The notes beneath the pieces were generated by a model, which worked only from the letters and a program-made list of their open reading frames with translations, was not told where the DNA came from and ran no database searches. 64,000 nucleotides of DNA from Clostridiales bacterium (GTDB lineage: Bacteria > Bacillota > Clostridia > Saccharofermentanales > Saccharofermentanaceae). Within the stretch, counting starts at the first letter, position 1. Every line of letters starts with the position of its first letter. Position numbers and translations under genes: made by a program. Shown piece by piece: positions 7,833-16,540 of the stretch. Location of the stretch: the NCBI GenBank assembly GCA_017940895.1, contig JAGAXM010000005.1, positions 124,001 through 188,000 of the forward strand. The letters are read 5' to 3'.

Positions 7833-10437
7833 TGTGAGCCTCTTTCTTGCGGGTGATGATATACAGTACGATGCATGCGCCTAATCCTGTAATAGAGCAG
7901 ATGACACCTAAACCGAAGTAGGGTGTCTTATACTTAAGTACTATATCATGGTGTCCTGCTGTAAGGTCAAGTCCCATGTATTTGATGTCTGTCCTGATTA
8001 AAGGATACTCTTCTCCGTCTACTGTGGCGGTCCAGCCTTCGGAATAAGGGATGGTGAACACGAGGATCTTATCTTCGGAAAGATCGATGTCACCTGTTAT
8101 CATATCCGTTCCGAATACGACATTTTCCATTACATCTTCATTAAGAGCATCGATCGCGGCGGGAAGACCGTCCATCGGAATGCACTCAATACTGATGTTA
8201 TCAAAATCATAAATTCCAGGCTCCGTAAAGGCTAATACGATCCACTCAACAGGCTCGTCGGAGTAACCTAGATTAACGGTAAAGTTTCTTCTTCCGCTAT
8301 AGAACATGTAACCGTCTTCATAGAACTCCATAGTTTTTATGACCCCGTCAGAAGCACCTATGGCAAATGTTGTTACATCGTTCCCTGTATAATGTACGCC
8401 TTCCAGATTAAGTCTGGATTCGCTTCCGGCATGGGCGTTGCAATAAAGGTAATAGTACTCAGGCGCATCGCTGACCTCGATGTGAAGAGAATCCGGCAAT
8501 GATGATTCGTATGGGATATTAATGCTTTGAAGGGGGAGGCGGGATGATGTTTGTGTCTGAGAAATATCATCGGGGATGACCGCGGCATACATCAGACTTT
8601 CTTCTCTTTCGGCAAACGACAGTTCCAGCCAACTGCTTTCTGTTATGGTGTTGTCAGTCGAGAAAGTGAGTCCCAGCGGGTTTGAATTGATATAGATGTC
8701 GTGCCCTTCATATATGCCGCTTCCGGTATTCTCATATCCGTACGGGATCGGAGCGGAATCTTCCGGTGTAATGTAGTACAGCACGGAACTGAGATTCGTC
8801 ATTATGGTTCTGTCATCAAAATTCATATATTTGTGGACCGTATAATACATAAGACCGAGATCGTCATTGAATTCAATGACCCCGGGATTCGAGAATGTCC
8901 AATAATATGAAGGTGACGAGAAACCTGAATTAAGTGCGGAATTGTAGTGGAAGTCCTGTCCGAGATATCGATGGAATTCCGGTTGTTCGTTAAGCAGCTG
9001 ACCGGCGGTGATCCTCTCGTCAGTCATATAATCCCTGATCTCTTCGGGGCGTCTCGAAAGAGTTACCTGGTAGTCATTATCGAGAATGCTGCCGAGAGAT
9101 GTATTCGCGAATAATGACAGTACTGTGAAAATCAGAAGTATGGATCCGCGGATCCGGGAAGTAGAATACTTGCCAGGCAGGAAAGCGGAAACTGTAATCA
9201 GCAAAGCGAGAATAACGAGTACCCGTATGACAGCCGTGTCAGTTATGTTTCCGGTTAACACGCAAAGCAGAGTTATTCCGCCCAACGCAATGAAGGCGGG
9301 AATTCTGAAGAAGCGTCTGTCTTCACACAAATTGTCATATTCGTGGCTGAGAATATAAGAACACAAAAGCGGAATGGCAAAACACCAGCGGTTGCTCATA
9401 TATGACATACAGTTCAGGAACTGCCCGAAGAAAGGGAAAATGATCATTATCAAAGTGAATATCGACAATGCCCTCAGTGTTTTTGAACTGCCTTTACGGG
9501 TAAACATGAAAACAATTGCAAGCAAGGTTGCAGGCAGAATACAAATACACAGGTAGTATATGTAACGGGGAGCGATAAGAATACCGGGAAGCTTAAGATA
9601 ATAATCCAAAGGATAAAATAATCGGATTCTGTTAGAGTCAGCAAAACGGGCATCTGATGCCAAGGCATAAATGAAAGGTATGATTACAATTCCGGAAGAT
9701 ATGGTTCCGATAAGTGAATTGACCAATAAAGACAACAGGGGCTTTATGTATTTTTTAAATTCTTTTCCGTACAGACAGATCAGTCTTATGGCAACATAGA
9801 ATACCGTAAGTATCGCTATCATGTAGAAAAAGTAGAAATTGGATATAGAGCTTATAAATACCCAAAGAATGAAGACATTGGGCTTTTGACCGGCAATGAT
9901 CTTCTCGGCGCCTGCGATAACCATAGGAAGACATATGAGAGGAATAAGAAAGAATGCCTGTCCCGTGGAGTGCCAGAATCCGTAAAAACAAAAAGCATAC
10001 GAGATTGCGCCGATTAATATACCGGATTCGCTTTTGATTCCTGTTGTTTTGCAAAGGTAAAAGAATGCCAGTCCTGAAAGATACAGTCTTACTATTTCGA
10101 TTCCCGTGTAAAGAATGTACATATTATCGGAATTGAAGAAAACAGATAGGGCATAAAGAGGAGCACCGACAACATAGAATTGCATCATTGTCAGTATGTC
10201 TCCGCCTTCTCCTATAGAAAAACTGAAAGACGGAACATTGAGCCTGTGATCTATTACGATAGTTTTGATAACTGTCTTAAGGTGTTCTCCGTAGAAAAGG
10301 AGGGAGTTATAGTGCTGACAAAGTCCGTCATAATCGGATACAAAAGTTCTGCCTGTAAGAATATACAACAGGTAAACAAGAGCGGCTGATAAAGCAAACA
10401 ATAATGAGTATTTAACAATAAAAGACTTATTATTCAT
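7822..10437 (-). CDS. YfhO family multi-spanning membrane protein
   Basis: This is an 871-residue protein with about 12-14 predicted helices in the first ~450 residues, beginning SLLFALSAALVYLLYILTGR, followed by a large extracytoplasmic region of about 370 residues and a final helix near 845-862 with a basic tail. This layout, and the DGLCQHYNSLLFYG stretch near residue 37, match the YfhO/GT-C-like family, whose studied members take part in glycosylating lipoteichoic acid or similar cell-envelope polymers. The ending HDIVLKYKTPYFGLG is typical of the family. There is no ribosome binding site before the ATG, while a TATAAT lies seven bases upstream, so the message may be leaderless. A paralogue lies at 53055-55223. 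Confidence 0.8.
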   Translation of the reverse strand: MNNKSFIVKYSLLFALSAALVYLLYILTGRTFVSDYDGLCQHYNSLLFYGEHLKTVIKTIVIDHRLNVPSFSFSIGEGGDILTMMQFYVVGAPLYALSVFFNSDNMYILYTGIEIVRLYLSGLAFFYLCKTTGIKSESGILIGAISYAFCFYGFWHSTGQAFFLIPLICLPMVIAGAEKIIAGQKPNVFILWVFISSISNFYFFYMIAILTVFYVAIRLICLYGKEFKKYIKPLLSLLVNSLIGTISSGIVIIPFIYALASDARFADSNRIRLFYPLDYYLKLPGILIAPRYIYYLCICILPATLLAIVFMFTRKGSSKTLRALSIFTLIMIIFPFFGQFLNCMSYMSNRWCFAIPLLCSYILSHEYDNLCEDRRFFRIPAFIALGGITLLCVLTGNITDTAVIRVLVILALLITVSAFLPGKYSTSRIRGSILLIFTVLSLFANTSLGSILDNDYQVTLSRRPEEIRDYMTDERITAGQLLNEQPEFHRYLGQDFHYNSALNSGFSSPSYYWTFSNPGVIEFNDDLGLMYYTVHKYMNFDDRTIMTNLSSVLYYITPEDSAPIPYGYENTGSGIYEGHDIYINSNPLGLTFSTDNTITESSWLELSFAEREESLMYAAVIPDDISQTQTSSRLPLQSINIPYESSLPDSLHIEVSDAPEYYYLYCNAHAGSESRLNLEGVHYTGNDVTTFAIGASDGVIKTMEFYEDGYMFYSGRRNFTVNLGYSDEPVEWIVLAFTEPGIYDFDNISIECIPMDGLPAAIDALNEDVMENVVFGTDMITGDIDLSEDKILVFTIPYSEGWTATVDGEEYPLIRTDIKYMGLDLTAGHHDIVLKYKTPYFGLGVICSITGLGACIVLYIITRKKEAHNVK

Positions 10438-10444
10438 ATATAGG

Positions 10445-10455
10445 ATTATACATCA
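10445..10455 (-). promoter_or_regulatory. -10 element TGATGTATAAT, 7 bases before the YfhO start
   Basis: On the minus strand TATAAT ends seven bases before the ATG at 10437, with no Shine-Dalgarno between. Transcription would then begin at or next to the start codon. No good -35 box is seen. The same 11-mer occurs before three other genes in the window. Confidence 0.5.
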
Positions 10456-10518
10456 TTGGTCGTCATAATCAGTCCTGATACGTCTGTGGTAATATATCTT
10501 GCGGGGGAGAGAACAAAG

Positions 10519-10992
10519 ATGAAACTTAATCTGTATGAGGATAAGAACAGTACCGATGAACGTGTGGACGTATATTACTCGAACATGCGTCCTGTTATTC
10601 GTCAGCTTATAGACACTGTAAACTCGGACAGACCGCAGCTTAAGGGGCGTCCCGCAGATGAGGATCTCGACGACGGAGAGGAGATCATACTTGACCCCAA
10701 GCATATTTACTACCTTGACCACATCGAAAGGAAACTGTTCGCATATACAAGAGACGGCGTATATCGCGTCATGGATACGCTTGCTTCCTGTGAGGAGATA
10801 CTTTGGAACTACGGGTTCGTGAGAGTAAGCAAGTCGAATCTCATTAACATATACAAGATCACTCAGCTTAAGCCGGACCTTAACATGAAGGTCTACGCTT
10901 CATTCGATAACGGTGAGAGGATCTGCATCAACAGATCTTATAAGAAGAGCTTCACGGAGTATCTTCAGCGTATGAGGAGAATGTTAGAATGA
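10519..10992 (+). CDS. LytTR-domain DNA-binding regulator
   Basis: The frame opens upstream, but GGGGGAGA at 10503-10510 places the start at the ATG of 10519 (MKLNLYEDKN), giving 157 residues. The C-terminal ~100 residues are a LytTR domain: HIYYLDHIERKLFAYTRDGV, then GFVRVSKSNLINIYKI, then GERICINRSYKKSF. There is no receiver domain; such short LytTR proteins are usually held in check by a membrane protein encoded next door, as in the HdrRM and BrsRM systems of streptococci. The stop overlaps the start of the DUF3021 gene by four bases, which fits that arrangement. Its targets are unknown; autoregulation is common in the family. Confidence 0.9.
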   Translation: MKLNLYEDKNSTDERVDVYYSNMRPVIRQLIDTVNSDRPQLKGRPADEDLDDGEEIILDPKHIYYLDHIERKLFAYTRDGVYRVMDTLASCEEILWNYGFVRVSKSNLINIYKITQLKPDLNMKVYASFDNGERICINRSYKKSFTEYLQRMRRMLE

Positions 10993-11414
10993 GAGAGTAT
11001 TTGAAAGAAACACTGATAGAACTGTGCTGTGCTTATACGATAATCTCCGTTGCGGGTGCGATAACGAATTTTATTTACGGCAGCGAGACCAGCAATGCGA
11101 ACGTTATCATCATGTTCGTCTTCTGTGCCATCGCGGTATTCGTGCTGTCGCTCCATAAGCTTCTGATACGTTTCAGTCCGCTGGTAATGATCATCATCCA
11201 GTTCTTCGTGTCGCTCGGACTTTGCTGCGCAGTTGTATTTGCTTTAAGTTTTATCGAACCTGTTACCCCGAGAGGATGGTTCGAATTTCTGCGTTCTTTC
11301 CTGATCGTTTATGCACTCGGTGCAGGTTTCTACTACTACAGGGTTTTCGCGGATGCGAAGAAGCAGAACGAGCTTATTCGTCAGATACAGAAAGATCATC
11401 AGGACCGACAGTAA
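10989..11414 (+). CDS. DUF3021 family four-helix membrane protein
   Basis: The 141-residue protein has four hydrophobic segments at about 10-32, 37-55, 60-85 and 95-118, and a charged, helical C-terminal tail (ADAKKQNELIRQIQKDHQDRQ region) that would lie in the cytoplasm. Proteins of this family are encoded with small LytTR regulators and are thought to bind and inhibit them. The ATGA overlap with the LytTR gene supports a co-translated pair. The last 41 bp overlap the 3' end of the convergent cellulase gene, so there is no room for a separate terminator. Confidence 0.85.
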   Translation: MREYLKETLIELCCAYTIISVAGAITNFIYGSETSNANVIIMFVFCAIAVFVLSLHKLLIRFSPLVMIIIQFFVSLGLCCAVVFALSFIEPVTPRGWFEFLRSFLIVYALGAGFYYYRVFADAKKQNELIRQIQKDHQDRQ

Positions 11415-13887
11415 AGTTTAAGTTCTGCCAGTCTGTGCGGTGTATCGAGAAGTTGACCGTCACAGTGCCGCCTGCCGGGAGCGTTCCCGAAGAACCTGCA
11501 GTTATGACGCATCTGTCGTCCTCGAAGATTCCTGATGTACCGGATACTTCCGAATACTGTCCGGAAGAAGATGTCATGCCTGCGTGATAGCACTCGAAAG
11601 TAAGTCCGCTTGTGTCATCGAGAAGAATACTTATCTGAATGTCCGCCAAAGAGATGCTGCCGGAGCTTATATTCTCGATATCCATAGAGCCGGAGACGGA
11701 GTTACCGCCGTTGCTGTCGTAACGGATGCTGACTGACAGATCGTCGGAGGATACGCTGCCGGAAGAAGCACCGTTCGCGCCAGTGGGTGAGGTAGTATCT
11801 GCGCTGTCGCCTGAACCCGTTCCCGGAACTACCGAAGCACCAGCTCCGGATCCGTCCTCGTTCGGTTCGCTGCCGTATACGAGCTCTCCGCTTTCGTAAA
11901 GACCCAAGTACTCTCCGCTTCCCGAAGATAGTCCCGTGAAAGAGAAGTCATTGCTGTTGTCCCAGATGCCGCCGGGACCTATGAGTCTTACCTGAACCTC
12001 GGATTTGTACTGCGACTGTCCGCCGGGGTAAAGGGCGCCGTCATCATAGACGATGGAAAGATAGTAGATGTGATTCTCTTCATTCCATACCTTAAGTCCG
12101 TCGACTCTTCCTGACTGCATATAATTTGTCGTAATCTGCACATCGGAGGCTTCGTATCCCGCTTCATAGAGCTCAGACAGATCAACAAAGTAGCGCACTT
12201 CAAGATCCGTCGCGGCTCTGGCAGGCCATGCTGTCATGTTATATACGATCGTCTTAACTTCGATGAAGCCGTCGCCCTGCGCATTTATTGAAGCCTCGAC
12301 ATTGTATTCCTGCTCAACGGGTTCTACCGCGCCGAAGTCGATCAGAGTCTGTCCGTGATATACGGAATACATAGCGGCAAGAAGTCCCGTGAATCCTGCG
12401 TTATAGTCGCATGCGACCTCGTTGGCCGTGTAATCGGATACGGCATCGTTGTAGTTGCCGGAAGCATCGGGACCGCCTACGAGTGCGCCGTACAGCGTAT
12501 GCCTGTGAGAAGACGGCTCATTCATGTTGTCGCAGTAAGAGCCCTGTGCTGTTCTGTGGTGAGGATGCTCGGGAGGATTCTCGCCGAAGCCGACTACGTA
12601 AGATCTGCCTGAAGATCCCAAAGCGTAGTTACACTGGCTCTCGGCAAAGTCCCAGTATTGATCCGCACGGTCGGAAGGACAGACGTCATATCTGCTGTAT
12701 ACCGTCGCGACGAATCCGGTCGTGGTCGCATATCTTAATGATCCCCATGCGTCGAGCCATGCAAGTCCGTCGGGTGTATATGTGATATCGTTGCACCAGT
12801 AATCGAGATGCTGTTCGACTGCGTTTGTATAAGTTGATTCGCCTGTTATACCTGCGAGTAAGGTGGCAGCTCCGATATGGACATCATCCCAGCACATCGC
12901 CCAGTCGTAGTCGTGGTTTGCCTGCGTATAGCAGCTCTCGGCATTGTCGAGATAAGCATCATCGCCCGTCGCCAGATAAAGCCACGCGCCTGCCCATGCA
13001 AGTTCGTCGTAAAATCCGCTCCAGGAATCGTAGAAACCGTTCGCGGCAGTGTATCCTGCATCGGATCTCGTGGAATCTGCAAACTCATACAGACTCTCGG
13101 CATGCTCGAGACAAAGCGCACTGTAATCGGGATCGGTATCGTCGAAAACAATACTTGCGGCAGCAAGTGCGGCTGCTGCTTCTCCCGATACTGCGGAGCC
13201 GGGGTTGTTCGAATCGACAAAGTAAGAGGGGCGGTTCATGGTCATGACCTCTGAGGGTCCCCACCACGAATGATCGATATTGCCGTCGCCAACCTGATAG
13301 TAGTAGATATCGTCTTCGGGATGACATCTGATCAGATAATCGGTGATCCATCTTATGTCGCCCAATGCATATTCGAGCTGTCCTGATTCTTCGTAAGCTT
13401 CGGGGAATTCGTATACCGACCATGCGAGCATGGCAGCCGTATATGCCATAGGGAGGTTGAATTTCGCATTGTCGCCGGCATCATAAAGACCGCCGGTGAG
13501 GTCGAGCCCCGCATCGGCGCCGTCGCCGAGCGCGCTGTCGCCTCTCCAGTTGCATCTTACCTGCTCGGGAAGGTCGCCCGATCTTTGAAGTTCGTAGAAA
13601 AGCAAAGATTTCTGTAAAGCCTCTCCGTAGTTAAAGTCGCCCGTGCCCTCGATACCTTCGTAACCTCTTCCTTCTTCGGTGAGGTCACCCGTATCAAGAT
13701 AAGATGATCCGAATGTCTGCTGTGCAGGTTCGGATATCGGTGACTCTGCCGTCGCTGTTTCAGAGGCGGCAGAAGCAGCAGAAGATTCTGGATTCTGCGC
13801 AGAGGCTGCTGTCTCTTCGTCAGGCTTGGCACATCCTGCGAGCATTGACAGACACAGAAAAACACTTAGTAGCTTATACTTCTTCAT
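11374..13887 (-). CDS. Lipoprotein endoglucanase, glycoside hydrolase family 9 with CBM3-type modules
   Basis: The start is set at 13887, where MKKYKLLSVFLCLSMLAGC gives a lipoprotein signal with lipobox LAGC and AGGA lies upstream; an earlier ATG at 13935 would bury the signal. The mature protein (~837 residues in all) has a Ser/Ala/Glu linker, then a GH9 barrel with catalytic LYDAGDNAKFNLPM, the histidine motif PEHPHHRTAQGSY and the acid glutamate in NEVACDYNAGF. A CBM3c-like module follows, then a Gly/Ser/Thr linker and a last beta-sandwich domain (LSVSIRYDSNGG to the end), probably another CBM3-like module. This is the processive-endoglucanase architecture, tethered to the cell surface instead of carried by a dockerin. 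The gene start overlaps the MATE gene end by 14 bp, so the two are cotranscribed. Confidence 0.93.
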   Translation of the reverse strand: MKKYKLLSVFLCLSMLAGCAKPDEETAASAQNPESSAASAASETATAESPISEPAQQTFGSSYLDTGDLTEEGRGYEGIEGTGDFNYGEALQKSLLFYELQRSGDLPEQVRCNWRGDSALGDGADAGLDLTGGLYDAGDNAKFNLPMAYTAAMLAWSVYEFPEAYEESGQLEYALGDIRWITDYLIRCHPEDDIYYYQVGDGNIDHSWWGPSEVMTMNRPSYFVDSNNPGSAVSGEAAAALAAASIVFDDTDPDYSALCLEHAESLYEFADSTRSDAGYTAANGFYDSWSGFYDELAWAGAWLYLATGDDAYLDNAESCYTQANHDYDWAMCWDDVHIGAATLLAGITGESTYTNAVEQHLDYWCNDITYTPDGLAWLDAWGSLRYATTTGFVATVYSRYDVCPSDRADQYWDFAESQCNYALGSSGRSYVVGFGENPPEHPHHRTAQGSYCDNMNEPSSHRHTLYGALVGGPDASGNYNDAVSDYTANEVACDYNAGFTGLLAAMYSVYHGQTLIDFGAVEPVEQEYNVEASINAQGDGFIEVKTIVYNMTAWPARAATDLEVRYFVDLSELYEAGYEASDVQITTNYMQSGRVDGLKVWNEENHIYYLSIVYDDGALYPGGQSQYKSEVQVRLIGPGGIWDNSNDFSFTGLSSGSGEYLGLYESGELVYGSEPNEDGSGAGASVVPGTGSGDSADTTSPTGANGASSGSVSSDDLSVSIRYDSNGGNSVSGSMDIENISSGSISLADIQISILLDDTSGLTFECYHAGMTSSSGQYSEVSGTSGIFEDDRCVITAGSSGTLPAGGTVTVNFSIHRTDWQNLNFTVGPDDLSVSDE

Positions 13888-15268
13888 GATAATAATCCTC
13901 ATCTTCCCGGTAGGATGAATCTTTATCAGCAACAAGGTTCTTGACCCATTTGTATTTCTTGTAGTGAATGAATACGACAGGCAGTTTGATCATCTCATCC
14001 AGATTCAGGATGAAGTAGACAGCGAGGACGGGAAGATTAAGAACGAATGCCGCGATGAATCCTGCGGGTACGATAAATACCCACATCGTGATCGTGTCGC
14101 AGATGAATCCGAACTTTGTATCTCCGCCTGCAGCGAATATTCCGCCTATGGTAGTCGAGTTGATCGATCTTCCGAGTATGTAATAAGAGCACATCCACAG
14201 CATGTATTTAAGATATTCGGAAGCCTGAGGAGTCAGGTTGACAAGCTTAAGGACAATCGGGGTGGAAAGCGCTACGAGTATGCCCAGTATAGCTCCGCTT
14301 ATTATCGTAAGATTGGTGATCTTATTGCCGTATCTTCGTCCTTGTTCGAGTCGACCTGCACCGAGCTCGTTGCCGACTACGATGGCGCCGCCGCTTCCGA
14401 GGGCATAGCAGAAGCAGGATACGAGATCCTTGACTACTGCAACTATTGCATTCGCTGCTGTGGCGTCTGCTCCGAGGTGTCCGATGACGACGGATATCAT
14501 TGTAAATCCGATACCCCACAGAAGCTGGTTGGCCATAAAAGGAGTGGAGTACTTGGAGAACTCGCATCGGATGTCCGGGTCGGAATTGACGATATATTCT
14601 TTTCGAAGCTTTACGCTGCACTTGCGTATGATCAGATATGCGCACCCGATGAAGCCCTCAAGTCCCGACAGAGTTGTAGCGAGTGCAGCTCCTGCGGCGC
14701 CCATGCGGGGAAGTCCGAACAGACCGAATATGAAGATTCCGTTCAGGATAATGTTGACTACTACCATCGAGATGCTGATCGCGGTACTCTCGCGTACGAA
14801 GCCTGTGTTCTTAAGTATAGCCTCGAACAGCCATGCGAAGCTTGTCAGGATGTAGGAGAAGCTTACGATACGAAGGTAGCTTACGCCGTGATCGATTATG
14901 CTCGGCACGTCGGTGTATACGCGCATGAGTCCTTCGGGGAGGATGAGTCCCATGAAGAAGAACAGGACTGCCACGGGGATCGTGAGTTTTACGGCATAGC
15001 CGAACAGTTTCTCGATGGATTTCTTATCGCCCTTGCCCCAGTACTGCGCGGCAAACATGTTCGTGCCCGCAGCGATGCCGAAAAGAAACAGGTTAAGAAC
15101 GAACGTGACCTGAGTCGCGAGCGAGACTGCCGACATCGAATCCTGATCCAAAGCCACAAGCATAACTGCGTCCGAGATGGGGACGAGAGCGAACATGAAG
15201 TTCTGCAGCGTGATGGGAATGATCAGCGATACGAGTTTCTTTGTAAAAGCCTGATCTTTCGTTGTCAT
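13874..15268 (-). CDS. MATE family multidrug/cation exporter
   Basis: The 464-residue protein has 12 predicted helices in two similar halves, the standard MATE length. The start MTTKDQAFTKKLVSLIIPIT, and AAQYWGKGDKKSIEKLFG at about 75-92 are family hallmarks. MATE proteins expel drugs or metabolites in exchange for Na+ or H+. The C-terminal tail is acidic (SYREDEDYYHEEV). No clear ribosome binding site precedes the ATG. It lies 31 bp downstream of the CAP gene and overlaps the cellulase gene, so it is the middle gene of a three-gene minus-strand operon. Its substrate is unknown. Confidence 0.93.
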   Translation of the reverse strand: MTTKDQAFTKKLVSLIIPITLQNFMFALVPISDAVMLVALDQDSMSAVSLATQVTFVLNLFLFGIAAGTNMFAAQYWGKGDKKSIEKLFGYAVKLTIPVAVLFFFMGLILPEGLMRVYTDVPSIIDHGVSYLRIVSFSYILTSFAWLFEAILKNTGFVRESTAISISMVVVNIILNGIFIFGLFGLPRMGAAGAALATTLSGLEGFIGCAYLIIRKCSVKLRKEYIVNSDPDIRCEFSKYSTPFMANQLLWGIGFTMISVVIGHLGADATAANAIVAVVKDLVSCFCYALGSGGAIVVGNELGAGRLEQGRRYGNKITNLTIISGAILGILVALSTPIVLKLVNLTPQASEYLKYMLWMCSYYILGRSINSTTIGGIFAAGGDTKFGFICDTITMWVFIVPAGFIAAFVLNLPVLAVYFILNLDEMIKLPVVFIHYKKYKWVKNLVADKDSSYREDEDYYHEEV

Positions 15269-15299
15269 TCGATAATAATCTGTTATGGGAGGTTATATG

Positions 15300-16373
15300 T
15301 CAATAACCGAACTCCTGTGTCCAGTAGTAAGTGTAGCCTGCATCGCCGCCGTAGTGGAGAGCGAATCCGCATGTGGTGTAGTCACCGAGGATGTTGGCTC
15401 TGTGTCCGGGAGAAGCCATCCATGAGTTGAAGACCTCCTGGGCTGTCGACTGGCCGCTCGCGAGATTCTCGCCGTACATCCTGTCGGGATCGACGGTCCA
15501 CCAGTCGGATCCGTCCGGTCTTGTGTGGCTGAAGCTTGTTACTATCTCCTGTGCTCTTATAGTCGCATCAACTGCAAGTGTGTTGCTCCATGACAGAGGT
15601 GCGAGTCCTTCTGCTGCACGGGCTTCGTTAACGAGGTTGAACAGCTCGAGCATGACGGGATCCGACGGAGCGCTCGAAGGTGCCTGCGTGGGTGCGGGTG
15701 ACGGCGTGGGAGTAGGAGTCGAAGAAGGTGTATCTGCATCGGCAGGCTCGGTTTCTTCGGTCTGTTCTGCAGCCGTCTCTTCCGTTTCCGCGGCAGGATC
15801 TGCATCGTCGCCCTCCCAAACATCGAGATCAAACTCGGAACGCGTGCCCTGAACTATGAAGTCTGTCTCATCCGTCCTGTGAGTAAGCTCCGGCAGCTTG
15901 TCGAAAAGGCATGCGCTGTGAACATAAGCCTCTTCGCCGTAGAAATCGATCATATACCAGTCATTGTCATCGCATGTGGCGATAACATGAACATCTCTTC
16001 CGTAGAACATACGGCCTATGCTCTGATAGTAGACTCCGGGTCCCGATCTTATGGAGAAGGCGGAGGCGGCACGAAGATACATATTGTTGGCGTGATACAG
16101 AAATTCGGTCTGATCATCCTCGTTTGCTCTTGTGCCGAGATAATTAGCCTGCTCGTTTGGAAGGAGATTAAGCTCTTCGGCTGACACCGTATAGATCTTG
16201 GTTCCCCATGGGAACTTTAAGGTGTTGTTCTCGTAATACCAATACCCCCACTGGCATAAAAGAGCACCAAAAACAAACGTGAGAGCGAGCACGACGGTTC
16301 TGTGTCCGATCTTCATGAGTTTTTTGTTGTCTTTCTTATTGTCGCTGGTGTTCTTAACTTCGGTGTCCGACAT
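15300..16373 (-). CDS. Membrane-anchored SH3b and CAP-domain (SCP/YkwD-like) extracellular protein
   Basis: The 357-residue protein starts with a cytoplasmic stretch of charged residues, then a single helix at about 24-46 (VVLALTFVFGALLCQWGYWY). An SH3b-type domain follows at about 95-155 (SIRSGPGVYYQSIGRMFYGR), then a long Glu/Thr then Pro/Ser/Thr linker (190-235), and a C-terminal CAP domain: LFNLVNEARAAEGLAPLSW, IVTSFSHTRPDG, MYGENLASGQ and WMASPGHRANIL. CAP proteins of this type are surface proteins of unclear biochemical role; the SH3b domain probably binds cell-wall peptidoglycan. It is first in the operon with MATE and the cellulase. Confidence 0.9.
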   Translation of the reverse strand: MSDTEVKNTSDNKKDNKKLMKIGHRTVVLALTFVFGALLCQWGYWYYENNTLKFPWGTKIYTVSAEELNLLPNEQANYLGTRANEDDQTEFLYHANNMYLRAASAFSIRSGPGVYYQSIGRMFYGRDVHVIATCDDNDWYMIDFYGEEAYVHSACLFDKLPELTHRTDETDFIVQGTRSEFDLDVWEGDDADPAAETEETAAEQTEETEPADADTPSSTPTPTPSPAPTQAPSSAPSDPVMLELFNLVNEARAAEGLAPLSWSNTLAVDATIRAQEIVTSFSHTRPDGSDWWTVDPDRMYGENLASGQSTAQEVFNSWMASPGHRANILGDYTTCGFALHYGGDAGYTYYWTQEFGY

Positions 16374-16499
16374 AATAGCAATAACGCCCCCAAACCCTAT
16401 ACTAAAAAGAATTATAAATAGAGCGTTTAGGTCATTCTACCAAATATATTTGACTCGGGATAAACAAACTGTAAACTTTGTTTTTGTTTATAAGGGGGG

Positions 16500-16505
16500 T
16501 ATAAT
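16500..16505 (+). promoter_or_regulatory. -10 box TATAAT before trkA
   Basis: A consensus TATAAT lies 36 bp before the trkA ATG, followed by a short leader and AGGGAGA ribosome binding site. The 17-bp-distant hexamer is TTTGTT, a weak -35 box. This 167-bp divergent region also must hold the promoter of the CAP operon; a minus-strand TATAAT is present at 16411-16416. Confidence 0.5.
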
Positions 16506-16540
16506 CGGGAGAGTATCACTATGGTTAGGGAGATCTGCGC

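Noticed and set aside
13887..13935. Earlier ATG for the GH9 gene
   Set aside because: It would put 16 polar residues before a clear lipoprotein signal peptide; the ATG at 13887 has an acceptable ribosome binding site.
13964..15430. 488-residue open frame on the plus strand opposite the MATE and CAP genes
   Set aside because: Highly charged, cysteine-rich composition with no recognisable domain; it is the antisense shadow of a clear MATE gene.
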